Shown here in pieces: positions 1-10,345 of a DNA stretch of 64,000 bases. The DNA is taken from assembly GCF_030622045.1 (NCBI RefSeq), contig NZ_CP130886.1, positions 6,084,001 through 6,148,000 of the forward strand, read 5' to 3'. Position 1 is the first letter of the stretch. Each line of letters opens with the position of its first letter. Both the position numbers and the translations under genes were made by a program. This DNA comes from Planctellipticum variicoloris (GTDB lineage: Bacteria; Planctomycetota; Planctomycetia; Planctomycetales; Planctomycetaceae). Under the pieces are notes generated by a model. The model was not told where the DNA came from and ran no database searches. It saw only the letters and a list, made by a program, of their open reading frames with translations.

Positions 1-124
1 CATCGTCAACAAGGTCTTTGTCGAGATGGCGGCGCTGCTGGCGATCGCCGCCATGCCGACCGGGCGGTGGTTTGGCGTGGACGCTGTCTTTGCGGCAATG
101 TTTCGGCGGCGGAAGGCGAACTGA
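1..124 (+). CDS. DoxX-family membrane protein, C-terminal end only
   Basis: The frame starting at base 2 is open from the window edge to a TGA at 122-124 and encodes about 40 residues. They contain a hydrophobic stretch (MAALLAIAAM) followed by PTGRWFGVDAVF and a basic tail. The TGRW-FG-DA pattern is typical of the end of DoxX-type four-helix membrane proteins. The start lies outside the window, so domain completeness cannot be judged. Assignment rests on this short motif only. Confidence 0.55.
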   Translation, partial: IVNKVFVEMAALLAIAAMPTGRWFGVDAVFAAMFRRRKAN

Positions 125-185
125 CTGGAGTTCTGCGTCCAATTCGTTCACGACCAGGAGCAGGGATGGTGACCGAGGCATCACG

Positions 186-443
186 ATGAGCGAATCGACT
201 CGCGAAGACATCCTGGATTGCATGACGCGCCTGCTGGAACTCGCTCCCGAGATGCGTTTCGGACAGATGGTCACATGGGTTTCAAGCATGGCGCGCCCGG
301 ACGATCCGGACGCAACTGCAAATGTGGACGATGACTCGCTTCTGGAGGCCTGCCAGCGTCATCTGGCGGACCTGGAACGATTTCACTCTGACGGTGGTGA
401 ATTGACGGCCGAGTCTCCAGTCGGGCCGGCCGAACGCCGGTGA
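186..443 (+). CDS. small conserved hypothetical protein (85 aa)
   Basis: The ATG at 186 gives an 85-residue acidic soluble protein. The frame is open further upstream, but that part overlaps the DoxX tail and looks non-coding. Its layout (LLELAPEMRFGQMVTWVSSMA, then an acidic DDDSLLEAC helix) resembles small planctomycete proteins with an MRxGQ motif next to an acidic helix. No enzymatic motif, signal peptide or membrane segment is visible. Function is unknown. It may be co-transcribed with the DoxX gene 61 bases upstream. Confidence 0.6.
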   Translation: MSESTREDILDCMTRLLELAPEMRFGQMVTWVSSMARPDDPDATANVDDDSLLEACQRHLADLERFHSDGGELTAESPVGPAERR

Positions 444-500
444 CTGTGCGACCGATCTCTGAAATCCTGCGAATTTCGCATTTTGAGTAAGGACCATCCC

Positions 501-2027
<1,527 letters not shown>

Positions 2028-2055
2028 GCGGCGGCGGGAATTTTCGGCAGAGAGT

Positions 2056-2093
2056 CGGCCCCCCGATCGCCCCCGGCGGCGATCGGGGGGCCG
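2056..2093 (+). terminator. strong hairpin, probable terminator
   Basis: A perfect 16-base stem (2056-2071 with 2078-2093) and a 6-base loop lie 29 bases after the oxidoreductase stop. It is followed by TTGCATTT rather than a pure T run. It probably ends the oxidoreductase transcript before the next gene at 2186. Confidence 0.65.
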
Positions 2094-2185
2094 TTGCATT
2101 TCCGCCCGAACTGTCGGCCCTGTTTTCGGTGCGGTAGGATGTCGCGGCTGGCGGCTCCGACGGAAATCCCCTCCGAGAACCACTC

Positions 2186-3187
2186 ATGGCGGCGACTGGC
2201 GTGTCGGCGGAACAGGTCCTGGTCAACGGTTCGACCGGCGATCCCGTGCTGTACGTCGACTGGCCCGACGAGGACAACGCCCTGCTGTTCGATGCGGGCG
2301 ACAATTCCGCGCTGCCGATGGAACGCCTGGCCGACCTGCGGGCCGTCTTCATCAGCCATCATCACGTCGATCACTTCATCGGTCTCGACCGGATTGTCCG
2401 GGCGAATATCGACAGCGAAAAGGTGCTGTCGATCTTCGGCCCGCCGGGGACGATTCAGAAGGTCTATGACCGGATTCGCAGCTATGAGTACCAGTACTTT
2501 CCGTTTCAGCAGATTGTGCTGGACGTGGTCGACGTTGGTCCGGAGACGCTGACGCGCGCCCGGCTCGAATGCAGCAAACGGTTTCCGCCGCCCGAGCCGG
2601 AAACGAACCCGCGCGACGGGGCCGTTGTCTTTCGCTCGGGAGCCAAGTCGGTCGAGGCCGTGGCCGTGGATCATACGGTTCCCTGCCTGGCTTACGCGCT
2701 GGTCGAAGGCCCGGGGCTGCACTTCGACGCCGAAGCCCTGGCGGCGGGGCCGCTCAAGCCGGGCGGCTGGATCAAACAGGTCCAGCGGCGGCTCCAGGAA
2801 GGGGCCGGTCCGGAGGAGACTCTGACATTGCAGGGGCTGGAGTTTCCTTTAAGTCGTCTGGCGGAGCAGTATTTCCGCCGGTCGCCCGGCGGACGAATCG
2901 CATTCATCACGGACACGCTGTGGAGCGAGGCGGTGCGGGAGCCGCTGCTGCGCCTGGCCCGCCGGGCGACCCGTCTGTATTGCGACTCGTTCTATTCCGG
3001 GGCTCATGAAGCTCAAGCAAAGAAATATCGCCACATGACGGCCAGCCAGGCGGCGGCGCTGGCGCGCGACGCCCGCGTGGACGAGCTGGTGCTGATCCAC
3101 TTCAGCCAGCGCTACCGCGGACGGTACGACAAGCTGGTGGCCGAGGCGCAAGAGATCTTTCCCAAGACGACGGCTCAATTTGAATGA
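2186..3187 (+). CDS. metallo-beta-lactamase-fold hydrolase, ribonuclease Z-like
   Basis: A 333-residue soluble protein with the metal-binding HxHxDH signature (ISHHHVDHFIGLDR, residues 57-70). Further metal ligands are in FITDT, KKYRHMT and LIHFS. The order HHHVDH, ITDT, RHMTASQAA and LIHFSQRY matches the RNase Z (elaC) group rather than beta-lactamases or glyoxalase II. It could process tRNA 3' ends, but it may be one of several phosphodiesterase paralogues. No signal peptide is present. It stands alone between a terminator and an unrelated gene. Confidence 0.82.
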   Translation: MAATGVSAEQVLVNGSTGDPVLYVDWPDEDNALLFDAGDNSALPMERLADLRAVFISHHHVDHFIGLDRIVRANIDSEKVLSIFGPPGTIQKVYDRIRSYEYQYFPFQQIVLDVVDVGPETLTRARLECSKRFPPPEPETNPRDGAVVFRSGAKSVEAVAVDHTVPCLAYALVEGPGLHFDAEALAAGPLKPGGWIKQVQRRLQEGAGPEETLTLQGLEFPLSRLAEQYFRRSPGGRIAFITDTLWSEAVREPLLRLARRATRLYCDSFYSGAHEAQAKKYRHMTASQAAALARDARVDELVLIHFSQRYRGRYDKLVAEAQEIFPKTTAQFE

Positions 3188-3247
3188 TCCCTCGCGGCTC
3201 TGGTTCCGTTCTGATGCTGCAACTGAAGCAGACCCGAAGGAACTCTC

Positions 3248-4588
3248 GTGAACGGGCAGACTGAACTTCGAAAGAACGGCATGAGCACCAGCGATTCGTC
3301 ACACGACCTCGCGGTCCAATCCGGACCGCATGCCAGATTCCGGTTCGGCGAATGGCCGGAAATCTCTCCGGCGGAGGCGCTGACCCAACTGCAGCAGACG
3401 GGGAAGCTGTCCCGCGTGCGGGTCGCGCGCCTGAAGCTGGAAGGCGAATTCGACCGCCCGCTGGAGTTCAGCGAAGTCGAGCTCGATAAGCCGGACATCC
3501 GCAAGGCCATGTTTCGCGAGCCGGTCACGTTTGCGAAGTGTCAGTTGCAGGGGTTGGCGTTTTCGCGCGGGCCTGTGATCTTCGAAAAGTCGCTGACGTT
3601 CAAGTCGTGCGCCTTCCGTCGAACGCGTTTCGACTGCATCAAGGTCCTCGGAACGCTTCACCTGGATCGTTCCGAGTTCGCAAACACCACCCGCTTCAAT
3701 CGCTGCGAGCTGGGGGGGATTCATTGCTGGGAGACGCATTTCGCAGCGTGGGCGCAGTTCGACGACTGCACATTCGCAGCGGGGGCGCAGGCCGATTTCC
3801 GCAGCCTGCAGTCCGACGAAGGGATGATCTTCAAAGGCTGCCAGTTTCTCGGAGACGTTCTCTTCCGCGGGGCCGTGTTCGCCAAGAAGCTCGATCTCGG
3901 CGAATCGCAGGTCAACGGACTCCTGGATCTCTCCAAGGCGAAGCTCCACGACTACTGCTACCTGGAAGGGATCGTTCCCGGGGCGCAGCAGCAGTTTGCG
4001 TTTTTGAACACGGTCGCCGAGCGGATTCTCGTTCATCCGCGGCAGGTTCAGGGGCGGTTGCAGAGCGAGGAGACCGGTCACTTTGACCAGGCGATGCAGG
4101 AATACGGACTGCTGAAGGCCAACTTTCAGACGCTGCATCGTTTCGACGAAGAGGACTGGGCGCTGTACCGTTTCAAGGTCAATCAGCGACGGGCGAAACC
4201 CCGGAACTGGTGGCGACCGTGGACCCGGCTGGCGCAGCTCAGCGACTGGGTTCTGCTCGACCTCGGCTGTGGATACGGGACGAAGCCGAGTCGCGCGGTC
4301 GGGACGGCGCTGCTGATGATGGTTTGCTTTGCAGCCATCTATGCGGCCGGCATCCATCATTTCGATATCGAAAAGCCTCCCATCGCCGACCTGCCGACCG
4401 ACCATTTCGCAAACCGGGTGCTGTTCGGCCTGCTGACGACGGTGTCGGTTTTCACGTCGGGATTCGGGGGAGACCAGCTTCATGCCGCTCACGGCTGGAT
4501 GCTGGTCCCACTGGCGATCGAAGCGCTGCTGGGAACGCTGCTGTGGGGTCTGTTCATCGTCGCGTTCAGTCGCAAGGTGATCCGCTGA
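3248..4588 (+). CDS. pentapeptide-repeat protein with C-terminal two-helix channel-like domain
   Basis: A 446-residue protein. The GTG start is chosen because GAAGGA sits 6 bases upstream; an ATG 33 bases later lacks this. Residues ~75-250 are built of A(D/N)LXX-like and F-x-x-C-x-F units (FKSCAFRRTRFDC, FDDCTFAAGAQADF, FKGCQFLGDVLF) that suggest a right-handed beta-helix. The C-terminus has a membrane helix at ~350-369, a re-entrant-like segment at ~388-408 (LLTTVSVFTSGFGGD) and a second helix at ~417-440. This is the helix-pore-helix layout of a K+ channel module. The filter-like TSGFGGD carries an extra glycine relative to TVGFGD, so conduction and ion choice are uncertain. Confidence 0.75.
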   Translation: MNGQTELRKNGMSTSDSSHDLAVQSGPHARFRFGEWPEISPAEALTQLQQTGKLSRVRVARLKLEGEFDRPLEFSEVELDKPDIRKAMFREPVTFAKCQLQGLAFSRGPVIFEKSLTFKSCAFRRTRFDCIKVLGTLHLDRSEFANTTRFNRCELGGIHCWETHFAAWAQFDDCTFAAGAQADFRSLQSDEGMIFKGCQFLGDVLFRGAVFAKKLDLGESQVNGLLDLSKAKLHDYCYLEGIVPGAQQQFAFLNTVAERILVHPRQVQGRLQSEETGHFDQAMQEYGLLKANFQTLHRFDEEDWALYRFKVNQRRAKPRNWWRPWTRLAQLSDWVLLDLGCGYGTKPSRAVGTALLMMVCFAAIYAAGIHHFDIEKPPIADLPTDHFANRVLFGLLTTVSVFTSGFGGDQLHAAHGWMLVPLAIEALLGTLLWGLFIVAFSRKVIR

Positions 4589-4600
4589 CGACTGGCGGGC

Positions 4601-5068
4601 TCAGCCCGGCAGGACGGGATCGAACTGGCGGTGGAAGCGTTCGAGGGCGTCGTGCGGCTGGAGGTTGAACAGGACCCGACCGCCCGTCCCCCACGTGCCT
4701 CGATCATAGTGGAACAGGGCGGTTGCTTCGCGGTGATAGGAAACCGCTTCGACATCTTCCATGTCGCCGTCGGGCTCGGGACGGAAGTGGACGCGAATCG
4801 CCATGAACGCGGTGAGCAGGCCGGTTTCGCGATCGCGGGCGAAACTGACTTCCTGGAGCCAGTCGCAGTCGCTCCAGATCAGCCCGCGCGGCTTGCCGTG
4901 GGCGCGGGCGAGGTCCAGGAATTTGGCTTCCAGCATTTCCCGCCGGTAGCGGAAGATGCGAACGGCGAACCGGGCATCCTGGAGACGTTGCCGGCGGAGG
5001 CTCTCCCGCGCCTGCAGCACAAGCCAGATCACAATTGCGATCGTTGCGCCGACACCGATCCACCACAT
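4601..5068 (-). CDS. membrane-anchored conserved hypothetical protein
   Basis: A 155-residue protein starting MWWIGVGATIAIVIWLVLQ, a single N-terminal membrane anchor. A basic linker (ARESLRRQRLQ) and a soluble domain of ~120 residues follow. Conserved-looking elements include RGLIWSDCDW and DVEAVSYHREATALFHYDRG. AGAGGG lies upstream of the ATG. Its end converges with the pentapeptide-repeat gene only 12 bases away. Function is unknown. Confidence 0.7.
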   Translation of the reverse strand: MWWIGVGATIAIVIWLVLQARESLRRQRLQDARFAVRIFRYRREMLEAKFLDLARAHGKPRGLIWSDCDWLQEVSFARDRETGLLTAFMAIRVHFRPEPDGDMEDVEAVSYHREATALFHYDRGTWGTGGRVLFNLQPHDALERFHRQFDPVLPG

Positions 5069-5453
5069 GATGTGCCCTCTTGATCGCCTGCCATATCAAC
5101 TGTAGGGCGTCCGGGACTGGACGTCCAGATACGGTTTGCGAAAATGTCAGCCGGGACAACGAATCGACGACTAAGAACGTTCGTCGAAATAACGATGAGG
5201 AATTCGAGAAACTTGGAGATCAAGAGTTGATACCAAGTTCTTCCCGGAAAAACACGCATCGAAAACGGCTGATTTTTATTTTTCACATTCCGCGCAGGCC
5301 AGTCGCGGCAAGCCGCCGCGCCGCCTGCAATCTGAGACAGGTTTTCTCGATTTACAGCGTCTCCGGCAGCAATCCCAGACCGCCTGGATTACCATGCGAT
5401 CGTCCCATTCCGTTCACTCCAGCCGTTCACACCAGAAACGGGAGTCGCTCATT
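5069..5453. other. 385-base intergenic region, relatively A+T-rich
   Basis: Divergent spacer between the 4601-5068 gene and the NHL-repeat gene. Bases ~5120-5290 are clearly richer in A+T than the neighbours, including a TTTTTATTTTTCAC stretch near 5273-5286. Promoters for both genes must lie here, but no convincing -35/-10 pair can be fixed. The open frame across 5080-5469 looks non-coding. Confidence 0.5.
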
Positions 5454-6539
5454 ATGCCCAGGTCTCTGATCTCCTGCTTCGCCACCCTGCTGCTGGCGGC
5501 CTCCGCCACGGTCGCCTCCGCGGCGGAAATTCGCACGATTGCCGGGACGGGCGACAAAGCCGTGTCCGGCGATGGGGGTCCGGCGTTAAAGGCCGGCACT
5601 CTGGAACCCTTCGGTCTCGATATCGGCCCCGACGGCGCCCTGTACTGGGCCGAGTTCGGCGGTCAGGTGATCCGCCGCATGGATCTACAGACGCAGATCG
5701 TCTCCACGTACGCCGGGGTCGGCGGGAAGGCGGGTTACCGCGACGGAGCGGCCGCTCAGGCGCTGTTCGACCAGCCGCACGAAATCCGCTTCGACTCGCA
5801 CGGCAATCTCTATATCTCCGACATGCGGACCCAGACCATCCGTAGAATCGACTGGAAGACCAAACAAGTCTCTACGGTCGCCGGTTCGGGCAAGCCGGGC
5901 TTTGCCGGCGACGGCGGCCCGGCGACTGCCGCGCTGCTCGACTACCCCATTTCCGTCGCGCTCGACGGTGACGCGGCGCTGCTGATCTGCGATATCAAGA
6001 ACCATCGCGTCCGCCGGGCCGACTTGACCTCGGGAATCATTCAGACGGTGGCCGGCAATGGCGAGAAGAAGCCGACGCCCGACGGCGCCCCGGTGGCCGG
6101 CACGCCTCTCAACGGTCCGCGAACCCTCGCCGTCGAAGCGGATGGCAACGTGATCATCGTGCTGCGGGAAGGGAATGCCGTTTATCGCTGGAACCGCCAG
6201 TCCAACACGTTGCAGCACCTCGCGGGCGACGGCAAGTCGGGATACAGCGGCGATGGCGGCGACGCCAGAGTCGCCCGGCTCTCCGGCCCTAAGGGGGTCG
6301 CGATCGGGCCGCACGGAGACATTTATCTGGCGGATACCGAAAGCAACACGATCCGCGTGATCCGCAAGGCCTCAGGGATCATCGAAACGGTCATCGGGGA
6401 CGGAAAGAAAGGGGACGGCCCCGACGGCGATCCCCGCAAGTGCCAGCTTAATCGCCCGCACGGCGTCTTCTTTGACAAGGCCGGAGACCTGTATGTCGGC
6501 GACAGCGAAAACAACAAGGTGCGCAAACTGACCTGGTAG
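5454..6539 (+). CDS. secreted NHL-repeat beta-propeller protein
   Basis: A 361-residue protein from the ATG at 5454, which has GGGAG upstream and begins a clear signal peptide (MPRSLISCFATLLLAASAT...ASA). The mature part is a run of ~50-residue blades with recurring elements: IAGTGDKAVSGDGGPA, VAGSGKPGFAGDGGPATAA, LAGDGKSGYSGDGGDA and LYxSDxxxxxIRRID. These are NHL repeats forming a propeller that usually mediates protein or ligand binding. An export role outside the cytoplasmic membrane is likely; the partner is unknown. Confidence 0.85.
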   Translation: MPRSLISCFATLLLAASATVASAAEIRTIAGTGDKAVSGDGGPALKAGTLEPFGLDIGPDGALYWAEFGGQVIRRMDLQTQIVSTYAGVGGKAGYRDGAAAQALFDQPHEIRFDSHGNLYISDMRTQTIRRIDWKTKQVSTVAGSGKPGFAGDGGPATAALLDYPISVALDGDAALLICDIKNHRVRRADLTSGIIQTVAGNGEKKPTPDGAPVAGTPLNGPRTLAVEADGNVIIVLREGNAVYRWNRQSNTLQHLAGDGKSGYSGDGGDARVARLSGPKGVAIGPHGDIYLADTESNTIRVIRKASGIIETVIGDGKKGDGPDGDPRKCQLNRPHGVFFDKAGDLYVGDSENNKVRKLTW

Positions 6540-6584
6540 TGCTGACCAGTCTGTCAAACCGGGGCCGCCTGAGGAGGTCGGAGA

Positions 6585-7289
6585 ATGCCCGCTCCACTTC
6601 GCGCGTTCGTACTCCTGGTTCTTTTGACGATCGGCTGCTCGGGAAGCTCGACCGCCCCGGCCCCGCCGCCGTCGCCCCGACGGCTGGCGGGTCTGCCGAT
6701 CTCCCTGACCGTCGATCAGCGGACGACAACTCCGATTCCGGGATCGCACGACGAAGTGCTGTTGACGGTCGACGACATCACTCGCGGACAGGTGATGGCG
6801 AGCCTGAGTCGCGCGAACGGTCAGGCGGTCCTGGCGCCGCGCTCGCTGCAGCCTGGAGAATCGGCCGAGTTTGTTCTCGATGACGTGCAGTACCTGTTGC
6901 ACCTGAAGGAGCTCCGCCAGTCGCTGGTCGGAACCGATGCGGCGTCGTTCGAGATCTCGATCGGCGGAACGACGGAATTGAGTGAAGCAGAGAAGATTGA
7001 ACGACTGATTGCCGCGGTCGAGTCTCTGCAGGGGGCCGAGTTCCTGCGGAACGGGACGGGGCACTCGCCGCAGGAGGCTGCGGCCCACCTGCAACAGAAA
7101 CGGCGAGCGACGGCCGCGCGAGTCACGACGGCCCGAGCGTTTGTGGACGAAGTCGCGTCGAAGTCTTCGATAACGGGCGAAGAATATCAGATTCGGCTTC
7201 CGGATGGTCGAACGGTGACTGCACGCACGTTTTTTGACGAGCGCCTGGCCGAGCTGGAATCGACCCGCTCATCACCCGCGAAAGAATGA
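6585..7289 (+). CDS. DUF5329-type lipoprotein
   Basis: A 234-residue protein with a lipoprotein signal (VLLVLLTIGCSGS, Cys at about residue 18), a Pro-rich linker and a C-terminal domain. The C-terminal part (IERLIAAVESLQGAEFLRNG, EAAAHLQQKRR, VASKSSITGEEYQIRLPDG) matches the DUF5329 pattern of small cell-envelope proteins. The middle (residues ~40-125) is not recognised and may be a separate domain. It follows the NHL gene by 45 bases on the same strand and may share its transcript. Confidence 0.72.
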   Translation: MPAPLRAFVLLVLLTIGCSGSSTAPAPPPSPRRLAGLPISLTVDQRTTTPIPGSHDEVLLTVDDITRGQVMASLSRANGQAVLAPRSLQPGESAEFVLDDVQYLLHLKELRQSLVGTDAASFEISIGGTTELSEAEKIERLIAAVESLQGAEFLRNGTGHSPQEAAAHLQQKRRATAARVTTARAFVDEVASKSSITGEEYQIRLPDGRTVTARTFFDERLAELESTRSSPAKE

Positions 7290-7431
7290 TCGCGACGGGC
7301 GGTGCGCCAATCCGCCGTCTGACTGGCAGCCGCCGCAGCAATCGTTCAGAGTGGAGGCTTGTGGCTGTCCGATTCAGCGGCCCGCCGGGATCGTCGCCGC
7401 CCGGTCGGCGTCCGCGATCCCTGAGGCTGAG

Positions 7432-10215
7432 ATGCTGACGCTGTTGCTGCTGGTCCTGCTGCTGGTGTGTGCGATCATCTGGGGCAGCGGACCGTTCGAA
7501 TCTCTCCGGTTGAACGGCCTGCGCCTCCGCGAGCAGTCCAAACGTCGGCAGGAGCTGGGTCAGGCGACGGCGAAAGCCAGCGTCCTGACCCTGGGGACGG
7601 ATGAAGGGGCCTCGCAGCAGGATTCCCACGTCCTGGGGCTCGTTGCCGAATGGCTGGGTTATCTCCTCTCGCAACGTCTGCCGAAGGCGACCGGCGGGGC
7701 CCAGTTCTGGATCCAGGTTTCCTTCGGGATCGTGCCCGCCGGGCGAACGATCTGGCGGCTGGATGTCTCGCCGCTGAGCCTGAAACCGCGGATCCGCAAG
7801 CTTCTGGAAGGCTGGCTGGCGAATCCGCCGGTGTTGCCGGTGCAGCAGCCCCTGGCGATCAGCTTCGTGGCGGCCATCCGGGGGGGCGGGCTCGAAGATC
7901 CGGGTTTCTTGCGCCCGTTTCAGGATCTGATCGACAAACATGGCACGCACCCCCTGCGGGAGCTGCTCGAACGGGAGCTGGGCGCCGCGATCCCCGAATG
8001 GACCGAGAGCCTGACCGTCGAACATTGCGACCGTTACCTGGAACTGCTGCCCGGCGACCTGGTCGCATTGCGGACGCGGGCCGACCTGCTGATTCGGAGC
8101 TCCGAATTCGATCGCGCCATCGACGACCTGAACGAAGTCCTGGTCCGGGAAGCGTCCCAGGCGCAGGACTACTACGCGCGCGGCTACGCGCGGATCCAGC
8201 TCGAACGGACCGAGAGCGGGATGGAAGATCTGCGGCAGGCCACCCAACGTGACGGCGAGTACTGGCCGGCCCGGCAGTTGCGGGCCGAAGTGCTGCAGAA
8301 GCAGGGCAAGTACTCGGAGGCGATCGCCGAACTCGACGAAGGCCTCGCGGTTGCAAAATCGGCGCCGCTCTGGCTGACTCGGGGCATGATCCACCTGGAG
8401 CTGCACGACGAGGGAGGGGCCGAACAGGACTTCTCCGAAGCCGCCGCTCTGGCGCCCGACTGGCCCGAACCGCTGCTGCAGCGGGGGCTGATCCGGATGC
8501 GGCAGCAACGGGCCGACGAGGCGGTCGCCGATCTGGATCAGTGCGTCGAGCTGGAACAGGATGGGCGGGACGCTCGTCGGCTGCGGGCGCGCGTCCTGTT
8601 CGAGTTGAGCCGCTGGGGGCGGGCGGAGGAGGAATTCACCCGTCTGCTGGCCGAAGACCCGGCCGATCCCGGCAGTCGGCTGCTGCATGGCCGGTGCCAG
8701 GCGATGCTCGGCAAGCTGGAGTCGGCCGTCGAAGACTTCGGCGTCATCGTCGACCACGACGAAGTCGGCCTCGAGGCTCGCGCGTGGCGGGCCGTCGCCC
8801 TGACGCAACTGGAACGCTATGACGACGCGGTCCCCGACGCCGACCAGGCGCTGGCGGCCGACGTGATGCCCACGCTGATGCGGTGGGTCCGGGCCGTCGC
8901 CGCCTGGGTGAACGAAGACCAGGCCGGCGCGCTGCGCGAACTGGAACAGGCCGCCGAGCTCGATCCCGACGACCACATGATCCAGTACTGGAAGGCGAAG
9001 CTGCTGGCGCTGTCCGGGGAATTCGAAGAAGCTCGTTCGATCCTGTCGGATGTCGAGTGGAGTCCCGACGACTGGCAGGCGCTCTGGCTGCGCGGCGCCG
9101 TCGCCGCCGAACTGGGCGATTCCGCCGCCGCGCAGCGCGACCTGTCGGAGGCCAGCGAGAATCCCCAGGCGTCGGCGGAAGTCCGCCTGACCCGGATCAA
9201 GGTCCTGCATTCCGAGGGGGAATGGTGCACGGCGGTCCGCGAGCTCGACGAGCTCCTGGCTGCAGACGACGAGAACGAAGACGCCTGCTGGCTGCGCGGA
9301 CAGATTCTGCTCGCCCAGGGGCGCCCCGAGGCCGCGATTGTCGATTTTCAACGGGCGTACGATCTGGGAGTTCGCCCGCCCGAACTGGGTGGTCTGTGGA
9401 GCTCGGCCCTGCTCCGCCTGGAGCAGCCGGACGCAGCCCGCGAGATCCTGGACCGGTTCCTGAAGCAGCATCCCGACAATCCGGGACTCCTGATGGCTTC
9501 CGCCCAGTTGACCATCCAGGCCGAAGGACCGGATGCCGCCGATGAGCAGCTTCAGGCTGCCATCGCCGTCCATACGGAATTCGCCGACTCCCTGACCGTC
9601 CACGTGCTGATCATGGAGGCCCAGTGGTATCACGAGCGTGAAGACTACGCCGAGTCCGAACGGCTGATGACCGAAGCGCTGAGCTACGACACGCCGCTGA
9701 CGCCGGTGGCCCACGTGATCCGCGGAGCGGCCCGGCGGTATGCGGGAAATCTGGTCGAAGCGCTTGAGGACTACAACGCAGCGTTCGAGCCAGAGTCGGA
9801 CAACGCCAGCGTGCTGCGCTGCCGGGGTCAGGCTTATACGGAGCTCGCCGAATACGATCAGGCGTTGGTCGACCTCGATCAGGCAGTGCCGATCTTCGAG
9901 CGGAAGGGGATCGACGTTGAGCTGGGCTATGCGTTGAGCGCCCGTTCGATTGCGCTGGGGGGAGTGGAGCGCTGGGACGAGGCCTGGCGGGACTGGGACC
10001 GTGCGCTCGTGATTCAGCCCGACGACGCCTGGCTGCATTACAACGCGGGGTTGCTCTACCTGGGGCAGCAGCAGCCGGAGAAGGCGAGCTGGTGTTTCGG
10101 CCTGGCGCTGGCCTGCGAGAACCCGCGGCTGCCGCCGGTCAAACAGGCCCGGGCGCGGGGTTTCCTGAAGTCGCTGGCATCGGGGCGACGGAAGCCGGAA
10201 ACTGATCCCGACTAA
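7432..10215 (+). CDS. large membrane-anchored tetratricopeptide-repeat protein
   Basis: A 927-residue protein. The ATG at 7432 is chosen because it begins a membrane segment (MLTLLLLVLLLVCAIIWG) and has GAGG 5 bases upstream; the frame stays open back to 7234. Residues ~20-230 form an unassigned cytoplasmic domain. From ~240 to the end there are about 18 TPR-like helical pairs (e.g. AGYARIQLERTESGMEDL, WPARQLRAEVLQKQGKY). Repeated scaffolds of this kind usually organise protein complexes. No enzymatic domain is present. A 142-base spacer separates it from the DUF5329 gene. Confidence 0.82.
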   Translation: MLTLLLLVLLLVCAIIWGSGPFESLRLNGLRLREQSKRRQELGQATAKASVLTLGTDEGASQQDSHVLGLVAEWLGYLLSQRLPKATGGAQFWIQVSFGIVPAGRTIWRLDVSPLSLKPRIRKLLEGWLANPPVLPVQQPLAISFVAAIRGGGLEDPGFLRPFQDLIDKHGTHPLRELLERELGAAIPEWTESLTVEHCDRYLELLPGDLVALRTRADLLIRSSEFDRAIDDLNEVLVREASQAQDYYARGYARIQLERTESGMEDLRQATQRDGEYWPARQLRAEVLQKQGKYSEAIAELDEGLAVAKSAPLWLTRGMIHLELHDEGGAEQDFSEAAALAPDWPEPLLQRGLIRMRQQRADEAVADLDQCVELEQDGRDARRLRARVLFELSRWGRAEEEFTRLLAEDPADPGSRLLHGRCQAMLGKLESAVEDFGVIVDHDEVGLEARAWRAVALTQLERYDDAVPDADQALAADVMPTLMRWVRAVAAWVNEDQAGALRELEQAAELDPDDHMIQYWKAKLLALSGEFEEARSILSDVEWSPDDWQALWLRGAVAAELGDSAAAQRDLSEASENPQASAEVRLTRIKVLHSEGEWCTAVRELDELLAADDENEDACWLRGQILLAQGRPEAAIVDFQRAYDLGVRPPELGGLWSSALLRLEQPDAAREILDRFLKQHPDNPGLLMASAQLTIQAEGPDAADEQLQAAIAVHTEFADSLTVHVLIMEAQWYHEREDYAESERLMTEALSYDTPLTPVAHVIRGAARRYAGNLVEALEDYNAAFEPESDNASVLRCRGQAYTELAEYDQALVDLDQAVPIFERKGIDVELGYALSARSIALGGVERWDEAWRDWDRALVIQPDDAWLHYNAGLLYLGQQQPEKASWCFGLALACENPRLPPVKQARARGFLKSLASGRRKPETDPD

Positions 10216-10345
10216 TCGTCCGGTCACCTGTCGTTCGAGGCTGCGCCTTGTATGAAGCGGACTGTCCCTTTAGCACTGGAGGAGACTAGGATTCCCAACC
10301 TCTGTCGCCCAGTGATTCGCGGCACTGCTGTCGGGAGAGTGACTC

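Noticed and set aside
7123-10227. A 1,034-codon open frame on the - strand
   Set aside because: Antisense shadow of the TPR gene; no domain and implausible composition.
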